From NCBI GenBank assembly GCA_034180455.1, contig JAXFOG010000032.1, positions 62,001 through 126,000 on the forward strand: a DNA stretch of 64,000 nucleotides, read 5' to 3'. Position 1 is the first letter of the stretch. Each line of letters opens with the position of its first letter. The translations under genes and the position numbers were made by a program. This DNA comes from JAAZPT01 sp034180455 (lineage in GTDB: Bacteria > Bacillota > Clostridia > Christensenellales > Aristaeellaceae). The notes below the pieces were generated by a model that saw only the letters and a list, made by a program, of their open reading frames with translations, searched no databases and was not told the origin of the DNA. Of the stretch, positions 8,276 through 17,231 are shown piece by piece.

Positions 8276-9382
8276 ATGAATAATAATTTAGATAAAATAT
8301 TACAAATGCAGAATCAAGTTATAAGGCAGCTTACTGAGCGCAATCTAAGCAATGTATATGATGATTTATGGGGTACAAAAAATAAGCAAGATATTGAAGC
8401 ACCTGCAGAAAAACCTGAGGGTATGCCAAGCTTGCCAGATTTGAACGATATAGGCATTGCTACACCAAAATTGAAAGAAAAGTCAAAAGAACTAGCAGAG
8501 CAAAAACCTGAAGAAAAGCCAGAATCCATTGAAGATCTCAAGAAAGAATTAAATGAATACATAGGGCTTGATAATGTTAAAGATGAGGTAAATGACCTTA
8601 TCAACCTTGTAACTGTGCAAAATTTACGCAAAGAGCATGGACTAAAAACGAACGACCTATCTTTGCACATGGTATTTACTGGTAATCCTGGTACAGGCAA
8701 AACAATGATAGCAAGGCTTATGGCTAGAATATATAAGAGCCTAAATATATTATCAAAGGGCCATCTTGTAGAAGTAGATAGAAGTGGACTTGTGGCTGGA
8801 TTTGTAGGCCAAACTGCTATAAAAACAGCTGACGTAATAAAAAAATCTTTGGGTGGCGTGCTATTTATAGACGAAGCTTATGCACTTACCAACAAACAAG
8901 GCAACGACTTTGGTCAAGAGGCAGTAGATACCCTGCTAAAAGCTATGGAGGATCATAGAGACGATCTAATAGTGATAGTGGCTGGATATACTGAGCTTAT
9001 GGAAAAATTTATCAAGAGCAATCCTGGCCTTGAGTCTAGGTTTAATAGATTTGTTGAGTTTCCTGATTATACCGTAGAAGAAATGTACGATATATTTCAG
9101 CTGCGCTGTGAAAAAAGTGCATACAAGCTATCAGATGAGGCAGAGCCTTTGCTAAAGAAATTGCTTGAATGGGAAAAGAACAACAATCCAACATTTGGTA
9201 ACGCTAGGGGAGTGCGCAATCTGTTTGAAAAAATTGTGGTAGAGCAGGCAAATAGGCTTGCTTCTGCTAAAGATATAAACAAAGACACTCTTATGCTTAT
9301 TACACGAGAAGATGTGTATATTGCTGGAGAATGCAAGAAAAAGGACATACAAGAGAACGAAGAAAGTAGCAAAAATAAATAG
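8276..9382 (+). CDS. CbbX/SpoVK-like AAA+ ATPase
   Basis: Cytoplasmic ATPase of the CfxQ/CbbX/SpoVK clade. Residues 1-90 are a charged, low-complexity leader. The AAA+ core follows: ELNEYIGLDNVK at 91-102, Walker A GNPGTGKT at 136-143, Walker B GVLFIDE at 194-200, an arginine-finger region GLESRFNRF near 254-262, and the sensor-2 segment FGNARGVRN. Known members remodel Rubisco (CbbX) or are sporulation or type VII secretion associated; none of those partners is here. Tight packing after the DHHW gene (2 bases, with GAGGT as ribosome site) ties it to the acyltransferase operon, where it may remodel or regulate the membrane complex. That role is inference. Confidence 0.88.
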   Translation: MNNNLDKILQMQNQVIRQLTERNLSNVYDDLWGTKNKQDIEAPAEKPEGMPSLPDLNDIGIATPKLKEKSKELAEQKPEEKPESIEDLKKELNEYIGLDNVKDEVNDLINLVTVQNLRKEHGLKTNDLSLHMVFTGNPGTGKTMIARLMARIYKSLNILSKGHLVEVDRSGLVAGFVGQTAIKTADVIKKSLGGVLFIDEAYALTNKQGNDFGQEAVDTLLKAMEDHRDDLIVIVAGYTELMEKFIKSNPGLESRFNRFVEFPDYTVEEMYDIFQLRCEKSAYKLSDEAEPLLKKLLEWEKNNNPTFGNARGVRNLFEKIVVEQANRLASAKDINKDTLMLITREDVYIAGECKKKDIQENEESSKNK

Positions 9383-9396
9383 AAAAGAGTATAAAA

Positions 9397-10647
9397 GTGA
9401 AGATTTCAATGATCACAATAGGCTCTACTGGAGATGTAAGGCCTTACATATTGCTGGGTAGAGAGCTTAAAAAGCGTGGATACGATATTAGTATTTGTGC
9501 ATTTATGAATTTTGAAGACCTTTCCAAAAAAGAGGGCTTTGGTTTTATACCAATAAAGCGTGATGTTGAAGAGTATATGTATAACATTCTAAGCAATAAC
9601 AGTGGTGGCATAGACTATGTGAACAATATGAAAAAAGAGCTTAAGCTACTTGCACCTTTGTTGCTTGAAGCTGTAGATAAAGCAGTACAAGAAGCCGATC
9701 TTGTGATAAGCACATACTTTGGATCATTTAGTAGGCGTATTGCTGAAAAATATAACAAACTCTATGTTCAGACGCACTTCTTTCCAATGGACATAAATGA
9801 TGTATCGCCAATAGCTGCTGCAAAAGGCTTTGCCTTAGGCAAGAATTACTATCACTTTACATATAAACTTGGCTATATTGTAATAAATATGCTGGAAAGA
9901 TTTTTTACTTCAAAAGTTGCTGATGATTATGAAATTGAGCCTAATGAGATAAAAAGTGCACCAATATATACAATAAATGGAAAAAAATTTCCTGTAATTT
10001 ACGCTATTAGTCGTTATGTACTCCCTCCATATAGTGAATGGGACGATAATATTTATGTTACGGGATACTTTTTTGATAAAGAGAATCATAACTACACTCC
10101 ATCAAAGGAGTTAGTTGAATTTTTAAACTCAGGTGATAAACCAATATATATAGGGTTTGGTAGTATGGTGAGCGATAAGGTAGAAAAATATCTTTCGATT
10201 ACGCTAGAAGCTGTATCACGCTTAAATATTAGAGTGGTACTTTCTCAGGGATGGAAAGACTTTGTGGCTCCACAAAATGAAAATATATTTACAATAGGAT
10301 CTATACCCCATGACTATATTTTTCAACATGTAAAAGCTGTGGTGCATCATGGAGGGGCAGGAACCTTTGCTGCAGGGCTTAAATACGGTAAACCAACATA
10401 TATTGTGCCGTTTGGTGGAGACCAGTCATTTAATTGCCTTAGAGCATACGAACTAGGAATTGGTCCAAAACCCTTGAAACAAGAATTTTTTAATGCTGAT
10501 AAGATGGAAAGATGCCTCAAAGATTTGGTAGAAAACGAAGAATACAAAAAGAACGCAGAGCAGCTTTCTTACAAAATAAATCAAGAGCATGGATTGGATG
10601 AAGCTGTAAATATTATAGAGGAATATATAAATGCAAATAAAGCCTAA
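9397..10647 (+). CDS. UGT-like glycosyltransferase (GT1/MGT type)
   Basis: GT-B fold nucleotide-sugar glycosyltransferase resembling sterol/macrolide glucosyltransferases. The N-terminal GSTGDVRPYILLGRELKKRG is the typical acceptor-side opening. The donor-binding region holds HHGGAGTFAAGLKYGKP (from about residue 316) and PFGGDQ, where the acidic/Gln pair contacts the sugar nucleotide. The start is GTG 9397 with AAAAGAG upstream; 416 residues, normal length. It lies in the acyltransferase operon and its 3' end overlaps the next gene by 17 bases. A lipid or glycolipid acceptor linked to the envelope is plausible; neither donor nor acceptor can be read from sequence. Confidence 0.85.
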   Translation: MKISMITIGSTGDVRPYILLGRELKKRGYDISICAFMNFEDLSKKEGFGFIPIKRDVEEYMYNILSNNSGGIDYVNNMKKELKLLAPLLLEAVDKAVQEADLVISTYFGSFSRRIAEKYNKLYVQTHFFPMDINDVSPIAAAKGFALGKNYYHFTYKLGYIVINMLERFFTSKVADDYEIEPNEIKSAPIYTINGKKFPVIYAISRYVLPPYSEWDDNIYVTGYFFDKENHNYTPSKELVEFLNSGDKPIYIGFGSMVSDKVEKYLSITLEAVSRLNIRVVLSQGWKDFVAPQNENIFTIGSIPHDYIFQHVKAVVHHGGAGTFAAGLKYGKPTYIVPFGGDQSFNCLRAYELGIGPKPLKQEFFNADKMERCLKDLVENEEYKKNAEQLSYKINQEHGLDEAVNIIEEYINANKA

Positions 10648-11995
10648 GAGACAGGAGCGAAGAAGTAAAAGATGGGATATATTGCTCTTGTTTACTGTTG
10701 TGGTAGCAATTTTCGCTTTAATAATTCTGTTTTATAGCAAAAAAGAAAAAGATGTTGCTCCAGAATATCCAAAAACTATCATGAAAATTGACAATATATC
10801 TGTAATAGACGTCAATCTTAATGGCAAGAAAGCATATTCCTTAACAAACAAAGAAAACACATATTATTTAAATGGCGACAAAGCGCTGAATGCTGATAAA
10901 TCAGAACTTATATGTAGGCTTACGTCGAATATTACAGTGGAAGGATACATAGATCAAAGCAATTTAAGCCTAAATGAAGCAGGACTTGATACTCCACATA
11001 TAGTTTTAGATCTGCATCGTATGAGTGGTGAAACTGTACATTTACATATAGGGAACAAGATTCCACTTTCTGATAACTATTACTTTAAGCTCAACTCGGA
11101 TAACGAAATTTATGAAATAAACAATGGCTATGAAGACATTTTTAACATAGATCCATTATTATTACTTGATAGTGAAAGCCTTGGAATAGCAAGAAATCTA
11201 ATTAAATCAATAAACATTCAGAATCCAAATGGTGAATTTGAAATAATTCTACAAGACTCAAAAAACAAGAGAGTTACTGGATATATAAACAAACCCATAC
11301 ACTATCCTGCAGATTCTAATAAAGTTAATGCAATAATAAACAGCCTAATCAATATTGATTTGGCGTTGCCTATTGCAAATAGCAATGATTTAGATCAATA
11401 TGGATTTGATAGTAAAAATGCAACAAAAATCAATATTGAGCTATACACATCAGACAACCAAAACGCAAATACTGATAATGTAGAGATTGCGCTGGGAAAT
11501 TCTAATGATGAGTTTTATGTATTTGCTTTATACAATAATAGAGTTTATAAGATAAGTTCAATTGCTGTGCAGTCAATCATAGGCTGCAATATAGATACAC
11601 TTATATCAAAAAAAATTTTTAACCTTTCAACACAAGATCTGGATAGCCTCATGAATATTAAGGATAGCTACGGTGATAAAGTGCATTTATATTCTATAAT
11701 ACACTCTAAAAATGGAGAGCTTGCTATATATAACAATGATGAACCATTTGATAAAGATGCATTTGTAGACAATATAAAAACTATGCTTTCTCTAGAGCTT
11801 GATGGATTTGAAAAAAGTGTCGATACAAAAGCTCTAAAACTTATTAGACAGATAGAGTTTGCCAAAAAAAATGAAACACATACTGTAAGCTTTTATGAGA
11901 AGGATGAATATAATCTTTGGGTAAGTATAGATGGTGTATGCATAGGGTATTGTATTAAGCAGAACTTGAATCAAATACTTTTCCCAGACCGTTAA
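10631..11995 (+). CDS. DUF4340 domain membrane-anchored protein
   Basis: A 454-residue protein with a basic N-terminus, one transmembrane helix (about residues 15-33) and a long extracytoplasmic region with repeated beta-rich units of the DUF4340 type (LSEAGLD-like: here SLNEAGLDTPHIVLDL near 117-132, and LDQYGFDSKN near 257). Function of the family is unknown; members often sit beside ABC-type gliding/export genes, which are absent here. It overlaps the glycosyltransferase by 17 bases and closes the operon. The promoter of pyrG overlaps its last codons. Domain call moderate to good. Confidence 0.72.
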   Translation: MQIKPKRQERRSKRWDILLLFTVVVAIFALIILFYSKKEKDVAPEYPKTIMKIDNISVIDVNLNGKKAYSLTNKENTYYLNGDKALNADKSELICRLTSNITVEGYIDQSNLSLNEAGLDTPHIVLDLHRMSGETVHLHIGNKIPLSDNYYFKLNSDNEIYEINNGYEDIFNIDPLLLLDSESLGIARNLIKSINIQNPNGEFEIILQDSKNKRVTGYINKPIHYPADSNKVNAIINSLINIDLALPIANSNDLDQYGFDSKNATKINIELYTSDNQNANTDNVEIALGNSNDEFYVFALYNNRVYKISSIAVQSIIGCNIDTLISKKIFNLSTQDLDSLMNIKDSYGDKVHLYSIIHSKNGELAIYNNDEPFDKDAFVDNIKTMLSLELDGFEKSVDTKALKLIRQIEFAKKNETHTVSFYEKDEYNLWVSIDGVCIGYCIKQNLNQILFPDR

Positions 11996-11998
11996 TTG

Positions 11999-12029
11999 TG
12001 ATATAATAAGGCGAATTTTTTTATGGGGG
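11999..12029 (+). promoter_or_regulatory. pyrG promoter (extended -10) and U/G-run leader
   Basis: TGA-TATAAT: TG at 11999-12000, one base, TATAAT at 12002-12007. No good -35 is present. The predicted start (12013-12015) gives a transcript beginning G/AA followed by seven U (12016-12022), then AU, five G (12025-12029, the ribosome site) and six U before the AUG. Initial U-runs of this sort support reiterative transcription in pyrimidine genes of enterobacteria. No attenuator hairpin is present. Confidence 0.65.
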
Positions 12030-12036
12030 TTTTTTA

Positions 12037-13650
12037 ATGAATACAAAGTTTATTTTTGTAACAGGTGGAGTTGTATCATCACTTGGCAAAGGAATTACGG
12101 CCGCAGCTCTTGGAAGATTGCTTAAAGAAAGAGGACTTAAAGTAAGCATACAGAAATTTGACCCCTATATAAATGTGGATCCTGGTACAATGAGCCCATA
12201 TCAGCATGGTGAAGTTTACATTACTGACGATGGTGCAGAAACTGACTTGGATCTAGGTCATTATGAGCGATTTATTGACGAGAGCCTCACTCAGGCAGCA
12301 AATGTTACAAGTGGTAGAGTTTATAAGACAGTTATCGATAGAGAGCGCAGAGGGGAATACCTTGGCGCTACAATACAAGTAATACCTCATATTACAAATG
12401 AAATAAAGAAAAACATACTAGCAGTATCTAGGACTGATAATCCACCAGATATTGTAATTACAGAAATAGGTGGCACAGTAGGAGATATAGAGAGCCTACC
12501 TTTCCTCGAGGCTGTTCGTCAGATGAAAGACGAAGTGGGCGAAGAAAATTGTCTTTATATTCATGTTACGCTTATGCCATATCTTGAGTCTGCTGGAGAG
12601 CAAAAAACAAAGCCAACTCAGCATAGCGTAAAAGAGTTGAATGGAATAGGAATTCATCCAGATATTCTTGTTTGTCGTAGCCAAAAACCTATTGGTCAAA
12701 GCGCTAGAGAAAAGCTCTCAATGTTCTGCAACCTGCCAACCGACCAGGTATTTCAAAATCTTACTGCAAGATCCATATATGAAGTGCCCCTGCTCTTAAA
12801 TGAAGAGGGACTTGATGAAAAGGTTTGTGAACTTCTTCAGATACCAAAAATGGAATATGATCTTAGTGAATGGCGTAATATGGTGGAAAAGCTTATAAAC
12901 GCAAGCAATGTTCTTAAGGTGGGTCTAGTTGGTAAATATGTAGAACTACATGATGCTTATATAAGCGTTGTGGAGTCGCTCATTCATGGTGGCATTGAAA
13001 GTGGCACAAAGATAGATATTAAGTGGGTTCATGCCGAGAGATTAAATGAGTCAAATGTAGAAGAAGAACTTTCTGATTGCGATGCAATTATCGTGCCAGG
13101 AGGGTTTGGAGAGCGTGGAACAACTGGAAAGATGTTGGCAATCACATACGCTAGGACACATAAAGTACCTTTCTTAGGAATGTGCCTTGGAATGCAGTTA
13201 GCAGTTATAGAGTTTGCTCGCAATGTGCTTAATTGGCGTGATGCTAACAGTACCGAAATGGATCCAAATACCAACTATCCAGTAATCGATCTTATAAAAG
13301 AGCAAAATCTTCATAATCTTGGTGGCACTATGAGACTTGGCAAATATGCATGTGTTCTACAACCAGATACCCTTGCGCATAGAATTTACAATGCTGACAA
13401 AATAGAAGAGCGCCACAGACATAGATATGAGCTAAATCATAAATTTGTAAATGATTTTACAAAGGCTGGACTTACTATAAGTGCATTTAGTGATGACAAT
13501 AGCAAAACTGCCGAAATAGTGGAGATAGAGGATCATCCATTCTTTATAGCTTCACAGTTCCACCCAGAGTTTAAAAGCAGACCAAATAAGCCACATCCAC
13601 TATTTAAGGCATTTGTGGAAGCAGGAGTAAAGCATAAAGAAAATAGATAA
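12037..13650 (+). CDS. pyrG: CTP synthase
   Basis: Glutamine-dependent amination of UTP to CTP in the cytoplasm. The synthetase domain carries SSLGKGITAAALG at 14-26 and KFDPYINVDPGTM. The C-terminal class I glutaminase domain has the nucleophile Cys383 in LGMCLGMQ, and the catalytic His-Glu pair in FHPEFKSRP near the end. Length 537 is standard. The ribosome site is the G5 run 7 bases before ATG. Transcription probably starts from its own extended -10 promoter inside the end of the upstream operon, and ends at the hairpin at 13672. Regulation may involve slippage at the initial U-run rather than the Bacillus G-addition attenuator, whose leader is absent. Confidence 0.98.
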   Translation: MNTKFIFVTGGVVSSLGKGITAAALGRLLKERGLKVSIQKFDPYINVDPGTMSPYQHGEVYITDDGAETDLDLGHYERFIDESLTQAANVTSGRVYKTVIDRERRGEYLGATIQVIPHITNEIKKNILAVSRTDNPPDIVITEIGGTVGDIESLPFLEAVRQMKDEVGEENCLYIHVTLMPYLESAGEQKTKPTQHSVKELNGIGIHPDILVCRSQKPIGQSAREKLSMFCNLPTDQVFQNLTARSIYEVPLLLNEEGLDEKVCELLQIPKMEYDLSEWRNMVEKLINASNVLKVGLVGKYVELHDAYISVVESLIHGGIESGTKIDIKWVHAERLNESNVEEELSDCDAIIVPGGFGERGTTGKMLAITYARTHKVPFLGMCLGMQLAVIEFARNVLNWRDANSTEMDPNTNYPVIDLIKEQNLHNLGGTMRLGKYACVLQPDTLAHRIYNADKIEERHRHRYELNHKFVNDFTKAGLTISAFSDDNSKTAEIVEIEDHPFFIASQFHPEFKSRPNKPHPLFKAFVEAGVKHKENR

Positions 13651-13671
13651 TATAAAGATTACATATAAAAA

Positions 13672-13698
13672 GCTCTAAGCAAACGCTTAGAGCATTTT
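13672..13698. terminator. Bidirectional terminator between pyrG and the kinase fusion gene
   Basis: Perfect 9-base stem GCTCTAAGC (13672-13680) with GCTTAGAGC (13685-13693), loop AAAC, and T-runs on both strands. It serves two convergent genes. Confidence 0.9.
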
Positions 13699-13704
13699 TG
13701 ATAA

Positions 13705-15366
13705 TCAATCTCTTATATAGAAGCTACAACCACCAATAAATTCACGCAGTATCGAAAGGGGTGGTATCTCCTGTATCACTTCCGAACCTATTGGTAGAAA
13801 ATAATTGAGAGATTTCACTATTCTTCTTGCACTTATGTAGTTTTTATCATCTATACCTATTTTGTCTAGATGTGAATAAATAAAGCTGTGTAGTAAAGGC
13901 AGCTCATAGTGTAGCGTAGTATTGAACATTATATCTGCCTTCTCTTGATAAGGATATATCCATTTTATTTCTCCCTCTCGTACACTTTTCCACATATTTA
14001 TGGTGTCGTTTACAGAGGTCCCTCTAAATTGCATATCTCTTACTATGCGCCTTAAAAGCCTTGCATCTGATGTGTGCATTCTGTTATGATCGTCAAGCTT
14101 AAGACAAGTTAATGGGCTTACATATATTCCGTATGTAAGGTGCTCAGGAAGCCTGCTTGTAATCCTATCATTCATTGCATGTATGCCTTCTACAAGTATT
14201 GGCTGATCCTCTTTAATGCGTATAGTTCTGCCAACAGGCTTACGCTTGCCATCTTTAAAATCAAATATAGGAATAGTAACTTCTTCACCACTAAGTAAGC
14301 CATCAAAGCAGTTTATCATAGTATCAAGATCCAGAGCGTCTATTGTCTCAAGGTCTACTTCTCCATTTTCTAGCTTGGGAAGTGTACCCCTGTCTTTATA
14401 GAAATCGTCAAGAGATATGATTACAGGTTGCAAGCCATGTACTTTTAGATGTACATCTAGCCTATGGGTAAATGTGGTCTTGCCACTACATGATGGTCCA
14501 AATATAAGCACTATTCGTGCATTGTTGGAAATTACCTCTTTGGCTATATGAGCTATTGAGTTATCATGCAAAGCTTCGTTTATTCTAATAAATTCCCTTA
14601 TTTTTCCATTTTCTATCATTTTATTCACATCAGCAACAGTTGAAACATTTAGTATATCACACCATCTTTGACTTTCATCAAAAACTCTGTACTGCTTTTT
14701 GTGGCTAATTGTTTCTTCAGTAACTTCCATACTGCTGTCTTCAGGATAGTTTATTAGCATCCCTGGATATCTAGCCTTTAACTTAAAAGCACTTAGAAAT
14801 TTTGTGTTTGGAAGCATAGCTCCATAGAAATAATCATAGCTATTTTCTAAATTGTATATTGTGATTGTGGGTGTACGTCTATAACTTAGCAACTCAACCT
14901 TATCCATCTGGTCAGTTCTTCTATAGAATTTTATTGCTTCCTCTACACTCCACTTGTATTTTTTTATATCTAGCTTATCATCGACGAGCCTACGCATCTC
15001 TTGTTCTATCGCTTGAACATCACAATGAGTCAAGGTTTTGTCAGTCATTATTATATTTAAACTTTTGCCTACTGCATCCTGAATTTCGGCATGCTTTGTA
15101 GGATACAAGTTCTTTAAAGCAGCGATCACAAGCAAAGAAAGTGATCTTTCATAAATTCGCTTCCCCTCTTGACTATCATAATCTACTGGATGAAGTGTAC
15201 AGTCGGCAATAAGGGGCTCGTTTAGCTCAATAACGCCTCCTTTGCAAAATGCTGCAAATATTGTCTTTGTATAATAAGGCAATGCTTTTTCAAAAGCTTC
15301 AGAAACAGTTGTGCCCTTATCAAAAATATAATCTTTGTTATTTATATTAACGATTATGCTCTCCAT
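13705..15366 (-). CDS. TGS domain-uridine kinase family fusion (nucleoside kinase)
   Basis: Three-part protein of 553 residues. Residues 1-62 form a TGS domain as in threonyl-tRNA synthetase. Residues from about 63 to 265 resemble the second additional (editing-side) domain of ThrRS. The C-terminal half is a uridine kinase/phosphoribulokinase P-loop domain with Walker A GPSCSGKTT at 290-298, SLDDFYKDRG, and LVEGIHAMND. Such fusions are known in Clostridia and Bacteroidetes and are annotated as nucleoside kinases; a role linking nucleoside salvage to tRNA or nucleotide sensing is not established. AAGGAGG precedes the ATG. It is monocistronic, divergent from mgtE and convergent with pyrG. Substrate unproven. 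Confidence 0.87.
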   Translation of the reverse strand: MESIIVNINNKDYIFDKGTTVSEAFEKALPYYTKTIFAAFCKGGVIELNEPLIADCTLHPVDYDSQEGKRIYERSLSLLVIAALKNLYPTKHAEIQDAVGKSLNIIMTDKTLTHCDVQAIEQEMRRLVDDKLDIKKYKWSVEEAIKFYRRTDQMDKVELLSYRRTPTITIYNLENSYDYFYGAMLPNTKFLSAFKLKARYPGMLINYPEDSSMEVTEETISHKKQYRVFDESQRWCDILNVSTVADVNKMIENGKIREFIRINEALHDNSIAHIAKEVISNNARIVLIFGPSCSGKTTFTHRLDVHLKVHGLQPVIISLDDFYKDRGTLPKLENGEVDLETIDALDLDTMINCFDGLLSGEEVTIPIFDFKDGKRKPVGRTIRIKEDQPILVEGIHAMNDRITSRLPEHLTYGIYVSPLTCLKLDDHNRMHTSDARLLRRIVRDMQFRGTSVNDTINMWKSVREGEIKWIYPYQEKADIMFNTTLHYELPLLHSFIYSHLDKIGIDDKNYISARRIVKSLNYFLPIGSEVIQEIPPLSILREFIGGCSFYIRD

Positions 15367-15407
15367 AATAATTCCTCCTTAAGGTATTCTATCAAAAAAT
15401 TGATTTC

Positions 15408-15436
15408 TTTACTAATAAAAATCAATGTGATACAAT
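15408..15436 (+). promoter_or_regulatory. mgtE promoter
   Basis: TTTACT (15408-15413), 17-base spacer, TACAAT (15431-15436) with TG one base upstream, i.e. an extended -10. The leader is only about 20 bases, so no M-box magnesium riboswitch can be accommodated. Confidence 0.75.
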
Positions 15437-15464
15437 TACTTTAGTACTAAAAGGGGAATAGTCA

Positions 15465-16787
15465 ATGAACATAAAAGATATTCTGCATAGTGATAATAAA
15501 GCGCTTTTAAAGAGTGTGCTTAGTGACTATAGTATATACGATGTGTGTGAGTTGGCTTCACAGCTCAAACCCGTTGACAAGGTCACGTTATTTCGTAATC
15601 TAGATGAAGCAAAGGCAGCAAATGCTTTTTCATACCTTAGTAGCGATGATCAACAGGCTATAGCTCGCCATCTAAACGATCAGGAATTGATGAACTTGAT
15701 CAAGCGAATGCAGGCTGATGATAGCGCAGACTTCTTGGAGGATATGCCTGAAAATAAGGTAGATGTATTACTATCTTATTTGGATAGTAAGACTCGTGAT
15801 AAAGTAAACAAGCTGCTAACATATGAGCATGAGACAGTAGGTTCTATAATGAACCTTGACTATGTTTCATTAAAGCAGGATTTTACTGTAAAAGAAGCTT
15901 TTCAGAAAATACGTAGTGAGGGTATAAACAGAGAGACTATATATACCTGCTATGTGGTTGATGACGATAGAAAGCTTATAGGTATAGTGAGCGTAAGAGA
16001 TATGATAATGGCAGATAGCACCACTCTTATAAGCGATCTTATGCGTAAAAAATTTGTATGTTTAAATATTGATGATGACCAGGAGCAGGCTGCTCATGTC
16101 TTCAATAAGTATGGCTTACTAGCCTTGCCGGTAGTGGATACCAATAATGTGCTGGTTGGTATTGTAACATTCGATGATGTATTCGGCGTAATTCAGGAAG
16201 AGACTACAGAAGATATGCAGAAGATGGCTGGTCTTACTAAATCTGATACGAGCTATTTTGGAAAATCAGCATGGGAGCATGCAAAACATAGAGTTGCATG
16301 GCTACTAGCCCTTATGATAACTTCTGTTATTTCTCAGCAGATAATAGGTTCATATACTAGCATCATAGCTCTTACTCCAATTGTAGCAGCATTTATACCT
16401 ATGCTTACTGATACTGGTGGTAACTGTGGATCACAGAGCTCCACACTTATTATTCGTGGTATGACTACTGATGAAATAAAGATAAGCGATGTTTTTAAGG
16501 TGATTTGGATGGAGCTACGAGTTGCTCTTTTAGTATCCACCATACTTGCAGTTGTTAATGGACTTTACATATATTTTGCATATAACAATCAACAACTTGC
16601 CATAGTGGTTTCACTTTCACTAATAGTAACTATAATCGTTTCAAAGCTTGTGGGTTCTACATTGCCAATATTGGCATATAAGTTAAAGCTTGATCCTGCA
16701 GTTGCAGCCTCACCACTTATTACAACAGTAGTCGACATTGTGGCCACACTAATATACTTTGAATTGGTTAGTACAATATTGGTTTAA
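15465..16787 (+). CDS. mgtE: Magnesium transporter MgtE
   Basis: Mg2+ channel/transporter of the inner membrane. The order is typical: N-terminal helical superhelix (about 1-125), two CBS domains (about 126-250) that sense cytosolic Mg2+, a connecting helix, then five membrane segments (about 280-440). The pore-region signature PMLTDTGGNCGSQSS begins at residue 312 and keeps the Asp of the permeation path; the usual Ala after GGN is Cys here. Length 440 is normal. AGGGGA precedes the ATG. ridA follows after a 17-base gap and probably shares the transcript. Control is probably at protein level through the CBS domains, because the leader is too short for a riboswitch. Confidence 0.96.
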   Translation: MNIKDILHSDNKALLKSVLSDYSIYDVCELASQLKPVDKVTLFRNLDEAKAANAFSYLSSDDQQAIARHLNDQELMNLIKRMQADDSADFLEDMPENKVDVLLSYLDSKTRDKVNKLLTYEHETVGSIMNLDYVSLKQDFTVKEAFQKIRSEGINRETIYTCYVVDDDRKLIGIVSVRDMIMADSTTLISDLMRKKFVCLNIDDDQEQAAHVFNKYGLLALPVVDTNNVLVGIVTFDDVFGVIQEETTEDMQKMAGLTKSDTSYFGKSAWEHAKHRVAWLLALMITSVISQQIIGSYTSIIALTPIVAAFIPMLTDTGGNCGSQSSTLIIRGMTTDEIKISDVFKVIWMELRVALLVSTILAVVNGLYIYFAYNNQQLAIVVSLSLIVTIIVSKLVGSTLPILAYKLKLDPAVAASPLITTVVDIVATLIYFELVSTILV

Positions 16788-16804
16788 TAATTATAGGAGG
16801 AAAT

Positions 16805-17170
16805 ATGAAAGTTATAAATTCAGATAAGGCTCCAGCAGCAATAGGTCCATATTCTCAGGCTATTGAACATAATGGACTAATATTTGTATCTGGTCAGCTG
16901 CCAATTAAAGATGGACAACTTAAAACCGATATAGAGGAAGCAACACATGCTTGCTTGCAAAATATTGAGTATATCCTTGAAGAAGCTGGTACTTCTATGC
17001 AAAATGTTCTAAAAGTAGAAATATTTATAAAGAATATGAGCGACTTTGCAAAAGTGAACGAGATATATTCTCATTATTTTACTGCTCCATATCCTGCACG
17101 CGCATGTGTGGAAGTTTCTTCTTTGCCAAAGAATGCTCCAATAGAGATACAGTGCATAGCATGCAAATAA
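16805..17170 (+). CDS. ridA: RidA family enamine/imine deaminase
   Basis: Cytoplasmic trimeric enzyme that hydrolyses reactive enamines and imines released by PLP enzymes such as threonine dehydratase. The 121-residue chain has the family features: GPYSQA at 14-19, FVSGQLP at 27-33, the carboxylate-binding Arg99 in PARACVEVSSLP and Glu114 in IEIQCIA. A strong AGGAGG precedes the ATG. It is downstream of mgtE by 17 bases and followed by its own hairpin. No direct partner enzyme is adjacent. Confidence 0.95.
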   Translation: MKVINSDKAPAAIGPYSQAIEHNGLIFVSGQLPIKDGQLKTDIEEATHACLQNIEYILEEAGTSMQNVLKVEIFIKNMSDFAKVNEIYSHYFTAPYPARACVEVSSLPKNAPIEIQCIACK

Positions 17171-17193
17171 AAAGCCTTTTATAAGGCTTTTTT
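17170..17193 (+). terminator. Terminator of mgtE-ridA
   Basis: AAAAGCCTT (17170-17178), loop TTAT, AAGGCTTTT (17183-17191) and T-tail, starting on the ridA stop codon. Confidence 0.88.
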
Positions 17194-17201
17194 AGTTTTA
17201 A

Positions 17202-17225
17202 AAAGTTCTGCATAAGCAGAACTTT
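17202..17225 (-). terminator. Terminator of gpmI
   Basis: Ten-base stem AAAGTTCTGC (17202-17211) with GCAGAACTTT (17216-17225), loop ATAA. On the minus strand it follows gpmI and runs into a T/A-rich tail; T-runs on both sides may make it bidirectional. Confidence 0.82.
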
Positions 17226-17231
17226 AGTTTT

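Noticed and set aside
8314..8700. 128-codon minus-strand open frame across the AAA+ gene
   Set aside because: It is the antisense shadow of a well-supported gene, Ser-rich, without ribosome site or family features.
15437..15464. Possible M-box magnesium riboswitch before mgtE
   Set aside because: The leader is only about 20 bases.
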